Shown in pieces: positions 17,811-26,657 of a DNA stretch of 37,945 nt. The DNA comes from Promethearchaeota archaeon (GTDB lineage Archaea; Asgardarchaeota; Lokiarchaeia; Sigynarchaeales; SOKP01): assembly GCA_030605085.1 (NCBI GenBank), contig JAUWBH010000037.1:1-37945 (forward strand), read 5' to 3'. The translations under genes and the position numbers were made by a program. Every line of letters begins with the position of its first letter. Within the stretch, counting starts at the first letter, position 1. Under the pieces are notes generated by a model, which saw only the letters and a list, made by a program, of their open reading frames with translations, was not told where the DNA came from and made no database searches.

Positions 17811-18962
17811 ATGTCAAAAAAAAAATTTACTTGTGAAGCTCCAGACGCGACATTTCCTAAAGATATTGGTTCATGTAACAACAAAACAATAAAGCGTACA
17901 TTCATGTCTAAAGTTAAGAAAACCCTAGACGACCATCAACGAGAAATTGAGGATATTATAAAGGCGAAAGGAGGGCGAATAATTGGTAAAGAATGGAGGA
18001 GAGAAGGCAATAGAAATAGGGCTTATTTTAAAATAGAATGCGGCAAGGGACACACATGGTGGGCTAGCAAAATTAACTTAAAGCCTAAACCAAGCCAACC
18101 TAAAGGCACTTGGTGTCCGCATCCCGACTGCAGAGGCATGTCTTTAGACGACCATCAACGAGATATTGAAAACATCGTAAGAGCGAAAGGGGGAAGGATA
18201 ATCGGTAAAGAATGGAGACTAGTAGGTAAAAGAAAAAAATTTAACGCTCCATTTTTTCATATAGAATGTGATAAGGGGCACACTTGGTGGGCTCTTAAAT
18301 CAAGTTTAGTACCTACTCCAAATAAACCAGAGGGTTCTTGGTGTCCTATATTCAAAAATAGAATTAGTGCAATTGGTAGGTTTGGCCATATTCCTATCGA
18401 GTATTTCAGTTTAATACTTTTTAATTTAAAACATTGTAAAGTTGTACACGAAAATACTCTTGAAGAAGGAACACGCCCAGATCTTGTTATTGATAGAGAC
18501 GATAATTTTAAGTTTAACATTGAAAAACATCAAAATGTAGTTTTATTTTCGGATAATATAGAAATAATTGCGGTTGATTTCACCTTTGGTCTAACTGGTA
18601 ATAACATTTTATATAAATGTTTTAGAAATTACCAAACAAGAAACAGATATCTGTTAATAGTTCTATTGCGAGAGGGTAAAATTGCGACAGCTCATTACTT
18701 TCAAAGGTTAATTAATAATGATGTAAATATTAATAGTGAAAACAAAAAAAGAATTAAAGTTATCAATTTCGAAGCATATTTAGATTTTTTGAATTTAGGT
18801 TATTGGAACTTTGATAAGACTGAAAAAGAGAAGAAAATCGAGTCAAATCTTCGAGGGATCGTAACATTGTGCAAAAAATCTATCGATAAAGATTCCGCCC
18901 TTGCAACGCTTAGCCGAAAAAGCGAGAAATATATTAAGTTGCTATCACTCATGGGAAGCTAG
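17811..18962 (+). CDS. tandem treble-clef zinc-finger protein with putative nuclease domain
   Basis: The 383-residue protein has two near-identical zinc-finger modules: residues 39-107, with C77-x2-GHTWW, WC102P and C107; and residues 112-180, with C153-x2-GHTWW and WC178P, where the last cysteine is missing. Each opens with DDHQR-x-IE and AKGGRIIGKEWR. Such C-x2-GH-x-W ... WCP-x-C fingers accompany endonucleases and DNA-binding proteins. The C-terminal half has GTRPDLVI (P223, D224) and IIAVDFTFG (D256) followed by a helix with NYQTRNRYLLIVLL. This is the strand order of a PD-(D/E)XK nuclease, but no lysine sits in the usual place, so activity is uncertain. An internal ATG at 17904 is an alternative start. 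It could be a mobile or defence nuclease. Confidence 0.6.
   Translation: MSKKKFTCEAPDATFPKDIGSCNNKTIKRTFMSKVKKTLDDHQREIEDIIKAKGGRIIGKEWRREGNRNRAYFKIECGKGHTWWASKINLKPKPSQPKGTWCPHPDCRGMSLDDHQRDIENIVRAKGGRIIGKEWRLVGKRKKFNAPFFHIECDKGHTWWALKSSLVPTPNKPEGSWCPIFKNRISAIGRFGHIPIEYFSLILFNLKHCKVVHENTLEEGTRPDLVIDRDDNFKFNIEKHQNVVLFSDNIEIIAVDFTFGLTGNNILYKCFRNYQTRNRYLLIVLLREGKIATAHYFQRLINNDVNINSENKKRIKVINFEAYLDFLNLGYWNFDKTEKEKKIESNLRGIVTLCKKSIDKDSALATLSRKSEKYIKLLSLMGS
17925..18344 (+). repeat. two diverged direct repeats encoding the zinc-finger modules
   Basis: Copy 1 (about 17925-18116) and copy 2 (about 18144-18344) are highly alike at the DNA level, for example GACGACCATCAACGAGA and GGTAAAGAATGGAG in both. 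This points to a fairly recent internal duplication. Confidence 0.75.
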
Positions 18963-19212
18963 AGCTAATTAATTTTGTTAAATATAAAGTTTGAAGACTG
19001 AATACTCTTTTCAACCAATTTCTCCATAACCCAAAGACATAATCTAAATTTCATTAATTTTAATTGATTTTATTTTTTATTTTTTTCTTTATCAATGTAT
19101 TCAAATTTATATAATATATATACCGTTAAACAGCTCAATATTTTCATAATTTTATTAATAGATAAATTAAAGCAGCTAGTAGTCTAAAATCGCTTCAAAC
19201 GCTTAGGTTATA

Positions 19213-20100
19213 CTACAATAAGTTAAGCCCTTTTGCTTTCACTATTGATTTAAATTCCATAGTTTGATAAGCAGAGGCAAAGCATTCTTTAGCGTCTTCT
19301 ATTGCTCCGTAAAAAATGAAGTTAGAATACCACGAAGCGACGAACATGATACTAGCCCTTCTATAACGCGTGTGAAATCTAATGTTTAGTCGAGGAGAGG
19401 AAAATTTCCAAAGAAAAAGATTTGGTGCGGTACCCACCGGTAGATATAACGAGGAACTAATTAATCGTTGAGTTTCTAGGATGTAGGCTAAACTTTCTAA
19501 GGTTATAACGCCCCCATCAACCCATATCTTATTCACGCCAATTTTCTTTAATCCATCAATTAAACTAACATTGTTTGGTTGATTTTTGTTAGTTATATAC
19601 GCATATCTTTGCGTAGACGTCATATTTTCTGAACCAAGAATTAAAACAACAGCAGAATCTATTTTATATTTCTGAAGAATATCTAATTCTTTTTTATTTT
19701 TAAGACTAGAAATTGTATTGTATATATATTCGGTGGGCTTGATACCTCTTTCTTCAAGGTACTCTATTCCTGCTACCCTAGCATCAAAAGACCCACCCAG
19801 AACAAATGGGGGGTCGTAATGATCTAAATAAAATTCTAAATACTTTATCATTGCTTTAGGCGTGATTCCCGACAATTCGATTAAATTTGGAATATTATAC
19901 TTTTCAGATAATGATATTTGAGTATCAATTCGTTTTTTGGCTTTTTGTTCGTTAAAAATTTCAGAATTATTGCGGTCAATAAACGGTTCATTTTGATAAA
20001 AAGTAGTTCCAATCAAGACTGGAGGCAGGTCAAAATTTCCTCTCCCTAATTTAATATTTCCATATATAAAAGGCTGAGGTTTTTCCATAATTAAACACAA
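19213..20100 (-). CDS. MtrH-like tetrahydromethanopterin methyltransferase subunit
   Basis: The 295-residue protein follows the MtrH pattern along its whole length: VLIGTTFYQNEPFIDR near residue 28, KYNIPNLIELSGIT, PPFVLGG (the family usually has an acidic residue here), EYIYNTISSLKNKKELD, WVDGGVITLESLAYIL, and LPVGTAPNLFLWKF near residue 220. MtrH moves methyl groups to or from tetrahydromethanopterin, using the corrinoid of MtrA or of a methylotrophic corrinoid protein. Only MtrH is present, as in many non-methanogens, so it probably works with a separate corrinoid protein and feeds a Wood-Ljungdahl-type pathway (compare cdhA at 23418). Several conserved positions are changed, so the methyl donor may differ. 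A start at the second Met (residue 5) is possible. Confidence 0.72.
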   Translation of the reverse strand: MCLIMEKPQPFIYGNIKLGRGNFDLPPVLIGTTFYQNEPFIDRNNSEIFNEQKAKKRIDTQISLSEKYNIPNLIELSGITPKAMIKYLEFYLDHYDPPFVLGGSFDARVAGIEYLEERGIKPTEYIYNTISSLKNKKELDILQKYKIDSAVVLILGSENMTSTQRYAYITNKNQPNNVSLIDGLKKIGVNKIWVDGGVITLESLAYILETQRLISSSLYLPVGTAPNLFLWKFSSPRLNIRFHTRYRRASIMFVASWYSNFIFYGAIEDAKECFASAYQTMEFKSIVKAKGLNLL

Positions 20101-20203
20101 TCAAATTGATTTATTTTATTCATTTTAATAGTCTGTTTCTTTTCAAGCTTAATTCATTTTCTCCTTAAAGGAAGAAATTTTCTTGAGCAATCATGATAAA
20201 AAT

Positions 20204-21403
20204 TTATTGGACCTTTAATTTTGCTCCGCAATTTTTACATTGGGAGTTCGTTAATTTTTGAAAGCAGTCAAAGTGATACAAGACTTCACATTCAGGATTT
20301 CCACATCTCACAACGTCTTGATTCTCTTCAAATATGAAATTGCACATTGAACACGAATTATACATCGCCTCATCACCTAAATCAGAAGAATTTGCGATGT
20401 ATACATTAAAAGTCTCGGGTTGTTTAGATAAAGTTTGTTGCCTTGATTGAAGTTTTGAATATTGATGTAATTTATGCGTTTGTGTTACTTCAGCGGGGAT
20501 CTTTAACAGATAAAAACAGTGAGGACACCTACAAGTTCCTGATTTACTTAAGCTATCATCTTTTTGGGATTCCGACCATAAAGATAAACAATGAATATGA
20601 AACGGGGCTTGACAATTTGGACAATATCGACCAGTTAGAAAAAACGAACCTTGAGTGGTTGGTTCCGTTTCGGAAAAACATATTGAACATTTCTTAAAAT
20701 CAACTTCTCCCATTATCTGTTTGCGTCGAATTTTTTGATCTTTTGTTGAATCTTGAACTCTCAGGAGGGGGGCTGCTATTCTTCTAATAAATGTAAGATT
20801 TTTCGTCATAGAGTCTAAATTAATATCGTGTCTTTTAATATTAGATCTAGCAAATTCTTGACAAGAATTAATTAATGTCTCAGCATCATTGTTATAAAAG
20901 TAGCGCCCATTAGTAAGATCACTCAATCTTTTCAAGATATTAAGATTACTTGCTTCTCCTAATCTTAAAGTGTCTATTTTTATATTAAGTCCTTGCGCAA
21001 GTCGTGCCATTTTCAATGGATCTATTGCACTACTTGTATATTTTCCATCGGAAACTAAGAGAATTTTCGGTATTTTTGCCGCGATTTTTCTTAATTCTGC
21101 AACAATCATTTTAATTGATTTTGCCAGACCATCTCCTAAATTGGATCTTCCGCCAATGGTAATTAAATCTAAGGCATCATATAATTCTTCCACATAATTC
21201 GTAAAATCTAAAACTTTTTGAGCCTTATCAGAAAATTTAACAATAGCGAACGAGCTACTTCCGTCGACCTCAGATCTTTCCTTTATTAACGTCTTTAAAG
21301 CATAAAGGCAACATTTCAGTCTGTTTGGTTTGTAATCTGTTTTAAACATTGACCTTGAAGAATCAATACAAATAACAACATTTTCAGCAAGTCTTTCAGT
21401 CAA
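20204..21403 (-). CDS. VWA protein with two RING/PHD-like zinc modules (Ssl1/p44-like layout)
   Basis: The 399-residue protein begins with a von Willebrand A domain (residues 7-185). It has a complete MIDAS: D14-x-S16-x-S18, a Ser/Thr loop in GGRSNLGDG, and D119 in LLVSDGK. The stretch SMFKTDYKPNRLKCCLYAL resembles the start of the VWA domains in eukaryotic Ssl1/p44 (TFIIH) and Rpn10. Two zinc modules follow. The first has C239, C242, C261, C264, H269, H271, C272, C291, C293 and C296. The second has C351, C354, C367, C372, H377, C380, C389 and C392, in RING/PHD order. VWA plus C-terminal RING is the layout of Ssl1/p44. A role in transcription/repair or as a ubiquitin-type E3 is inference. It is monocistronic, about 100 bp upstream of the MtrH gene on the same strand. 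Confidence 0.75.
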   Translation of the reverse strand: MTERLAENVVICIDSSRSMFKTDYKPNRLKCCLYALKTLIKERSEVDGSSSFAIVKFSDKAQKVLDFTNYVEELYDALDLITIGGRSNLGDGLAKSIKMIVAELRKIAAKIPKILLVSDGKYTSSAIDPLKMARLAQGLNIKIDTLRLGEASNLNILKRLSDLTNGRYFYNNDAETLINSCQEFARSNIKRHDINLDSMTKNLTFIRRIAAPLLRVQDSTKDQKIRRKQIMGEVDFKKCSICFSETEPTTQGSFFLTGRYCPNCQAPFHIHCLSLWSESQKDDSLSKSGTCRCPHCFYLLKIPAEVTQTHKLHQYSKLQSRQQTLSKQPETFNVYIANSSDLGDEAMYNSCSMCNFIFEENQDVVRCGNPECEVLYHFDCFQKLTNSQCKNCGAKLKVQ

Positions 21404-21873
21404 TTCGTTTAAACCTTAGTGGGCTTAAGTTATGTTTTATATGCATTTTGAAATTTTATAATTATCTTTTTATCAAAAATAAAAATTTTCCTTATAATTA
21501 ATTAAAAGGTTAAGTTTCGTATTAATTTTTACTATTTAAACATCAATAATATGAGTATTGACATCCAAATCTCGATTATATAGTAATATTCCTAGGCAAA
21601 CTGTTCATACGCAAAAAATTAGTTAAAATAACAAAAATTTAGATGTAGTTAAATCTACATTCCTTAATTCATTGGTATTAAAATAGAAAAATTAAAGAAA
21701 AATTATAAAAAAGTACTGATTTCTCGGTTCGTTTATATATAAACTAAAAATGCAATTATTTATAAAATAGTTATGTTGTTTATGTTATAAGTAAAGAAAG
21801 AAACAAAACTTTCTTTAAGAAAGATATCTAACATTATATATATCAAAGAAAAAAGAGAATTATCTGATTTTTT
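21404..21873. other. 470-bp divergent promoter region
   Basis: No ORF. It separates the leftward VWA gene from the rightward Rag-like GTPase gene. A perfect 14-bp palindrome GTTTATATATAAAC (21731-21744) is TATA-like. A second TATA-like box (ATTATATATATC, about 21832-21843) lies about 30 bp before the GTPase ATG and is the better promoter candidate. Confidence 0.45.
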
Positions 21874-23079
21874 ATGTCTAGCGAAGATGAAAGTCAAAAA
21901 ATAAAGGATTTTTTTAAAAGAAGCGTTACTTTTAAACAAATTGAGGATATATTAGGATTTAATACAGATACTCTGTTTGGAATTGATCCTATCAGTGCCA
22001 AAGAACTAAAATCGCAAAAGATAAGAACTATTCAAGATTTGGCTAACCTGAATCTTGAGGCTCTTCCAGAAATTAAAGGAATCATGCCTCAAGTACTATT
22101 AAAATGGATAAAAATCGCAAAACTTCTCGAAAAAGTAGTAAGAGAAAAATTGAAAAAAAGAAAGAAAATTCTTCTGATTGGATTGGGTAATAGTGGTAAA
22201 ACTTCTATATTAGCTGTGTTACAAGAAAAATTCTCTCTTATTAAAGATCTATTACCTACAAAGGGAGTAAAGAGAGAGGTATTAGACCTTTTTGGCTACA
22301 ATTTAGTATCATGGGATATGGGCGGGCAAGTACAATACCGCGAAAATTATTATTTTAAAAAGCCAGAGTTATTTTTTGCCGATGTTGACATAATTCTTTA
22401 CGTAATAGATATTCAAGATCCGGAAAGATACAACGAATCAGCGGAATATTTCGAGCATGTAATAGAAGCACTAAAAGAGCTAAAGGAAAGTCCCCCAATA
22501 TTGATTGTTTTTCATAAAAGCGATCAAGATATGCGCAAAACTCTTCAATGGCAGAAAAATGTAGATGTAGCTAAAAAGATATTCGATCCCGTTATAAGTA
22601 AATATAAAGATTTTGAATCTGATTATTTTACTACGACGATCTTTCAGCGGGAGACGGTCATGCAGATGTTCAGTTCAGCACTTATGAAAGTTTCAGAAAC
22701 TTCAGAAATTATTAGCAACATACTTGAAGGTTTTGGTGAAGAGATCAAAGGTAGAGCTCTAAGCTTGATCTCAATGGATGGGTTAATTTTTGGCAGCTAC
22801 AAAAAGAGCAAAAACGACGAAAGTTTGGTAAATAATACAGCTTTGTTGCTACAAACGCTTTCAAACTTTCATAGTTCAATAGGATTAACCAGAGAAAAAT
22901 CTTTAGCGCTCGAACTTCCATTAAATAAAATTACAATCCGGGGCGAAAAATTGTTTGAATATTCAGACTTAAACATTCCTGTGTATCTATGGCTTTTATC
23001 AGAACATCCAGAAAAACTAGACGAGAGATTAGACTTTTTCAAAGACGAATTATTACCGTTAATTAACTTCTTCATCTAA
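21874..23079 (+). CDS. Rag/Gtr-like small GTPase with N-terminal HhH-like and C-terminal roadblock-like regions
   Basis: The 401-residue protein has three parts. Residues 30-85 resemble a helix-hairpin-helix bundle (GIDPISAKELKSQKIRTIQ, then ALPEIKGIMP). Residues 97-270 are a GTPase with an Arf/Rag-type P-loop GLGNSGKT (103-110), a G3 motif WDMGGQVQYR (147-156), and a G4 motif HKSD (214-217). The HK-x-D form in place of NK-x-D is typical of Rag/Gtr GTPases. The last 110 residues (ALSLISMDGLIFGSY and following helices) resemble a roadblock/longin fold, as in Rag GTPases, where it mediates dimerisation. Rag proteins signal nutrient state at membranes in eukaryotes, and Asgard homologues are known. 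The HhH-like head is unusual. All core nucleotide-binding residues are intact. Confidence 0.82.
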   Translation: MSSEDESQKIKDFFKRSVTFKQIEDILGFNTDTLFGIDPISAKELKSQKIRTIQDLANLNLEALPEIKGIMPQVLLKWIKIAKLLEKVVREKLKKRKKILLIGLGNSGKTSILAVLQEKFSLIKDLLPTKGVKREVLDLFGYNLVSWDMGGQVQYRENYYFKKPELFFADVDIILYVIDIQDPERYNESAEYFEHVIEALKELKESPPILIVFHKSDQDMRKTLQWQKNVDVAKKIFDPVISKYKDFESDYFTTTIFQRETVMQMFSSALMKVSETSEIISNILEGFGEEIKGRALSLISMDGLIFGSYKKSKNDESLVNNTALLLQTLSNFHSSIGLTREKSLALELPLNKITIRGEKLFEYSDLNIPVYLWLLSEHPEKLDERLDFFKDELLPLINFFI

Positions 23080-23111
23080 AAAATTTTTTTTTAATCAAAA
23101 ATTTAAAGGTT

Positions 23112-23333
23112 TCAATCAATTTGTTCTAGTTCCCTATGAGCAGAGAGTAAATATTCGTTACACTTTTCCATCATTTTAATTGCTTTATTTAGATTTTCAG
23201 CTACATCGTCTAATTTCTTGGTTTTTGCTATATTACGCCACTTTTGAAAGTTTTCTTTATGGGAATCGTTATGCTCTGCCCAATGTTGGCATAATTTTGA
23301 TAATTTTAAAATATCTTTGTCTTTTTTATCCAA
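23112..23333 (-). CDS. small helical protein near cdhA, function unknown
   Basis: The 73-residue, highly charged product should fold as two or three helices (LCQHWAEHNDSHKENFQKW, then VAENLNKAIKMMEKCNEYLL). The regular spacing of His, Trp and Ala and the ordered codon use support a real gene. It lies 84 bp downstream of cdhA on the same strand and could be co-transcribed with it. I do not recognise the family; a helper role for CO dehydrogenase would be a guess. Confidence 0.65.
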   Translation of the reverse strand: MDKKDKDILKLSKLCQHWAEHNDSHKENFQKWRNIAKTKKLDDVAENLNKAIKMMEKCNEYLLSAHRELEQID

Positions 23334-23417
23334 AAATCATCACTTTATCTTTAATTTAATGATTAATAATATAGTAAATTAAATTATTAATAAAAAAAGA
23401 AAATAAAAAAAGAAAAT

Positions 23418-25766
23418 TTAGCCTTCTCGACACATTCTTTTTAATAAAGTAGGATCAATTAATTCAATTGGTTTCCAACCCTTACTATCCAAATATTCCT
23501 GTATTTCAGTCTTTAAATTGATTGGAATGTCGGCTTCAACGCGAATGTATTTAATTAAATCGTTTGGAAATTTAACACCTTTGTATTTTCGTTCTAAGTC
23601 AATCCAATGAGATAATTTTATCATACGTCCTTTAGAATTATCCGCCGCCCTCAAACATAGTTTAGCAACTAAACAAATCGCCTGTTCAATGGATTCGGCT
23701 GTTGTTAATAGGTGTTCAGGACAAGGACTAACTAAATGGTCGCCAGTGCCGTCTCTAGTGTTCCAAACCTTCCAAGTATCATCATCGTCTGAGCGACCAA
23801 TATACATCCGTCTATATTCTGCAGAATGAGGACCAACTACCGCTGGTATTCCCACTCCATTAGCCATACTAGCAATACTAGCTGCTTTTTGGCTCATAGC
23901 ACCCCAAGCTACGCCACAGGCACCAACTCTATTTAGAATATAATCGGCAATTTCTTCAAAGTTACCTCTTAACGGACGCCTCGCAAAAATATTTGCTACT
24001 TTACAAGCAGCTCCGATGATGTGAGGATTTGAAACGCACGAGCCAACATTAACTAAACCACCCCGATCAAAATCGCCAGGATATAGATCATATAAAGTTT
24101 TACCGTCTTCATCTTTTACAAGACCAATATCCATTGCCCCACATCCAGAGACTACAACAATGTAATTTCTTCTGCAGAATTCCTCAGCCATCTTGTATAA
24201 TTCTTGAATTTCGTGTCCATAGTTAGCGCAACCAATAATGGCTACAATTCCAGGAATTTCTCCCAATACAAGAGGTGCGCCAACATTTCGAATTTCAGTA
24301 TCCATAATTGGACCACGACCAGCACGACAATTAAATGTTTCATTTCTTATTTTTTCTCTCCCCGCAAATTGAATCAATGTTAACGGTGAAACTCCTTTCA
24401 TACAATCCCCTTCACATCGTCCACAACCTAAGCATTCGTCAAAAACTCCTGCTAATACAGAAAAGTCTCCTTCTTTAGCTAATCTAACACCTTCAACTAA
24501 GGGTAAATCGTTTGGACAATTTCTTTGACAATTTCCGCAACCATTACAAAGATAAGCCATATCAATACAGCCTTGTTCGTCTGGAACACCGCTTTTAGCT
24601 TTCCTTATTGGTTTAACTTTAATTACCGTCTCGGCTGCTACCTCTCCTGCTTTTATTGGATCTAAAATTAAAACTCCAGGCGTCTTACCACTAACCAAAT
24701 CGTCCACGATTTCTTCTACAGGATCGTCTGTTCGATTTGGCATTCCAGCCATATTTTTCTCGTTTGTGGCAATAAAAGGTGCTCCTACTAATTGAGCTTG
24801 TTCAAAACTTCTCAAATTTACGCACTGCTCGTCAACCATTACTAAATCAGCTAATCCTGAACGAATGAAATGTAATTGCCTTGACATTGAACCTACTATT
24901 TTAGCACCATCGTAATAGCGGGTTAAATCATGAGCAGTACAACAAATCGCACCTACATCAACTTTATTATCGTATCCCTTTTCTCTAATGTAATCTACTA
25001 ATTCTACTCCAGGAGCTACATTGTGTCCAATCATTAATATCGTTGCTTTACTTGTATCCATAGTTCCCATTCCTAATTCGACAATTGGGACATCTGGATC
25101 TCCGATTGGATACCCATAAGCACACATCTGAACTGCGTCAGAGATCTCCATTCCAACTGCATCAGCTAATCCCGCTAAAAAGGATTTTGACTCAAAATCT
25201 AAATAGCTACTTTCCTGACCCGTATGTCCGGCCGCAAGTAAATGAGTAATCGTATATTGAACCCATTTCATAGCTTCTTCTAAATCTTCTAGAGTTTCTG
25301 GTTTCATTCCTATAATTAAGCGAGTCATTGGCATTTCCACAGCGATATTGTTTCCGAAATTAATTGGAACATTTCCATATTTCTCCTTTAGCCAATGAAG
25401 CAGATGATCTCCATGTGCCGAATGACAAGCTGCACCAATACAACATGCAATTTCTACAATACGTGCCTGTTGAGTTTCCATATTGATACCGCATGCTCCT
25501 GTTCTACCTTTGGAAAGGTTACACTTGCCATATGTACAGAGACAACACATGTCGCAAATAGGCATATAGAAAGGCTTGTATCGTTCCATTAACTTAAAAA
25601 ACCATGAGCGTAGGGTAGGAATATGAGGTTCAGGATGTGGACCCATTGGCTCCCATTCTGTCTCGTCTCCATATAATAATTTGCCAGTAGTTAGTTCGAA
25701 ACCTTTTATTGAACCAAGAGGGCCTTTATATTCGTCTATTTTTATTTTAACCCCTTTTTTACTCAT
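23418..25766 (-). CDS. cdhA: CO dehydrogenase/acetyl-CoA synthase complex, alpha subunit
   Basis: The 782-residue protein matches archaeal CdhA in length and in order of motifs. The N-terminal cysteine cluster DMCCLCTYGKCNLSKGRTGACG (near residue 72) should hold the B and D [4Fe-4S] clusters. Two ferredoxin-like motifs, CNGCGNCQRNCP and CLGCGRCEGDCM (about residues 410-460), are the extra clusters unique to the archaeal enzyme. Later segments GCANYGHE, VSGCGAMDIG, VNVGSCVSNPH and GACGVAWGAMSQKA include C-cluster ligands. It oxidises CO or reduces CO2 to CO for acetyl-CoA synthesis or cleavage. The beta, gamma, delta and epsilon subunits are not adjacent, which is unusual for cdh. An 18-bp palindrome lies about 170 bp upstream, and 11-bp tandem repeats are at 25833-25854. 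Confidence 0.95.
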   Translation of the reverse strand: MSKKGVKIKIDEYKGPLGSIKGFELTTGKLLYGDETEWEPMGPHPEPHIPTLRSWFFKLMERYKPFYMPICDMCCLCTYGKCNLSKGRTGACGINMETQQARIVEIACCIGAACHSAHGDHLLHWLKEKYGNVPINFGNNIAVEMPMTRLIIGMKPETLEDLEEAMKWVQYTITHLLAAGHTGQESSYLDFESKSFLAGLADAVGMEISDAVQMCAYGYPIGDPDVPIVELGMGTMDTSKATILMIGHNVAPGVELVDYIREKGYDNKVDVGAICCTAHDLTRYYDGAKIVGSMSRQLHFIRSGLADLVMVDEQCVNLRSFEQAQLVGAPFIATNEKNMAGMPNRTDDPVEEIVDDLVSGKTPGVLILDPIKAGEVAAETVIKVKPIRKAKSGVPDEQGCIDMAYLCNGCGNCQRNCPNDLPLVEGVRLAKEGDFSVLAGVFDECLGCGRCEGDCMKGVSPLTLIQFAGREKIRNETFNCRAGRGPIMDTEIRNVGAPLVLGEIPGIVAIIGCANYGHEIQELYKMAEEFCRRNYIVVVSGCGAMDIGLVKDEDGKTLYDLYPGDFDRGGLVNVGSCVSNPHIIGAACKVANIFARRPLRGNFEEIADYILNRVGACGVAWGAMSQKAASIASMANGVGIPAVVGPHSAEYRRMYIGRSDDDDTWKVWNTRDGTGDHLVSPCPEHLLTTAESIEQAICLVAKLCLRAADNSKGRMIKLSHWIDLERKYKGVKFPNDLIKYIRVEADIPINLKTEIQEYLDSKGWKPIELIDPTLLKRMCREG

Positions 25767-25936
25767 ATTTTCACAATTTTTTTTTATTTTTTATATTAAA
25801 TTGAATGTAATATTTATTCAAATTTTTGATTTTATTAATATTCTATTAATATTCTATGGAGATCACAAATTTGAGAAAAGAAAAAGTTATTGTTTATATT
25901 CAAAAACTCATAGGTAAGAAATTCGAATAATTTATG

Positions 25937-25954
25937 AGTGTGAAATTTCACACT
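25937..25954. promoter_or_regulatory. perfect 18-bp palindrome upstream of cdhA
   Basis: AGTGTGAAATTTCACACT reads the same on both strands. It lies between the cdhA start (25766) and the end of the V4R gene (25988), about 170 bp upstream of cdhA. Half-sites resemble those of the repeat at 15714-15736. Regulator binding is likely but the protein is unknown. Confidence 0.55.
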
Positions 25955-25987
25955 AACTATTTACTTTGAATAAAAATTAGACAATTT

Positions 25988-26582
25988 TTAAAGAGATTTC
26001 ATAAATTCTGAAATTTGTGGGGATTTTTCCTCTTTATCGACATCTTCAGAACCAAATTCGTCAACCAAGAGATCGTACTTAAATGTACAAGCATCATCTC
26101 CTAATAAACTGCATTTAACCTCATTACCATCAGTGTCAATTCCTATTTCTTCTAATACACCATTAAAAATACCTTGGTAAAGAATACACATATTTTTTGC
26201 CATAATATTATCTTTTTCTTCTGAAGAAATTGGTTCCTCAACGGATATCTGGATATAATTTTTTCTGAAGAGAGGTTTTAAAATTCCGTAACCTCTAAAT
26301 GTTCAAAAGTTTCTAGAATACTTAAAATTGCCAATTTTTTGTTTTTTAAATTTTCTTTACTCCAATCTATATTTTGAAACGACTTTTGAACAAAATATTT
26401 TACGATTGTTTTCCTAACCCATAAAATAAATCATCACTATTAGATCCAGCAAATTCAGAAAATTCAATTAGTTCAAGCGGTCTTAACGTTAATAAGCGTA
26501 ATTTACCTTCCTCTCCGAGGAATAACTGCCCTTTTTCCTCTTCTATTGAAATCTGGTCTTGTTTTTTAGCTTTTTTAAACAT
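25988..26582 (-). pseudogene. V4R (4-vinyl reductase-type) domain protein, broken by two frameshifts
   Basis: Three consecutive pieces in three frames rebuild one V4R domain of nearly 200 residues. Piece 1 starts at ATG 26582 and ends LFYGLGKQS at a TAA. Piece 2 (from about 26401 down) reads KYFVQKSFQNIDW and ILSILETFEHLEVTEF. Piece 3 reads ILKPLFRKNYIQISVEE and runs into GIFNGVLEEIGI, then KCSLLGDDACTFKYD, the classic V4R ending (G-x-LEE-x-G and C-x-x-x-G-D-x-x-C). Each junction needs one extra base, both beside TAAAA-like runs. V4R domains bind small hydrophobic ligands or act as sensors; the role here is unknown. It is either a true pseudogene or has two base-call deletions. Confidence 0.72.
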
Positions 26583-26657
26583 TTTTTTAAGCTTCTCAAT
26601 ACAATTTCAATACATATTATCTATGAGCTCAATTATTTAAAGCTTTTTTGAAGATAA

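Noticed and set aside
21731..21744. GTTTATATATAAAC palindrome as an operator
   Set aside because: It is mainly a TATA-box string. A near copy precedes the zinc-finger gene at about 17700, so it is more likely a promoter element than a specific regulator site.
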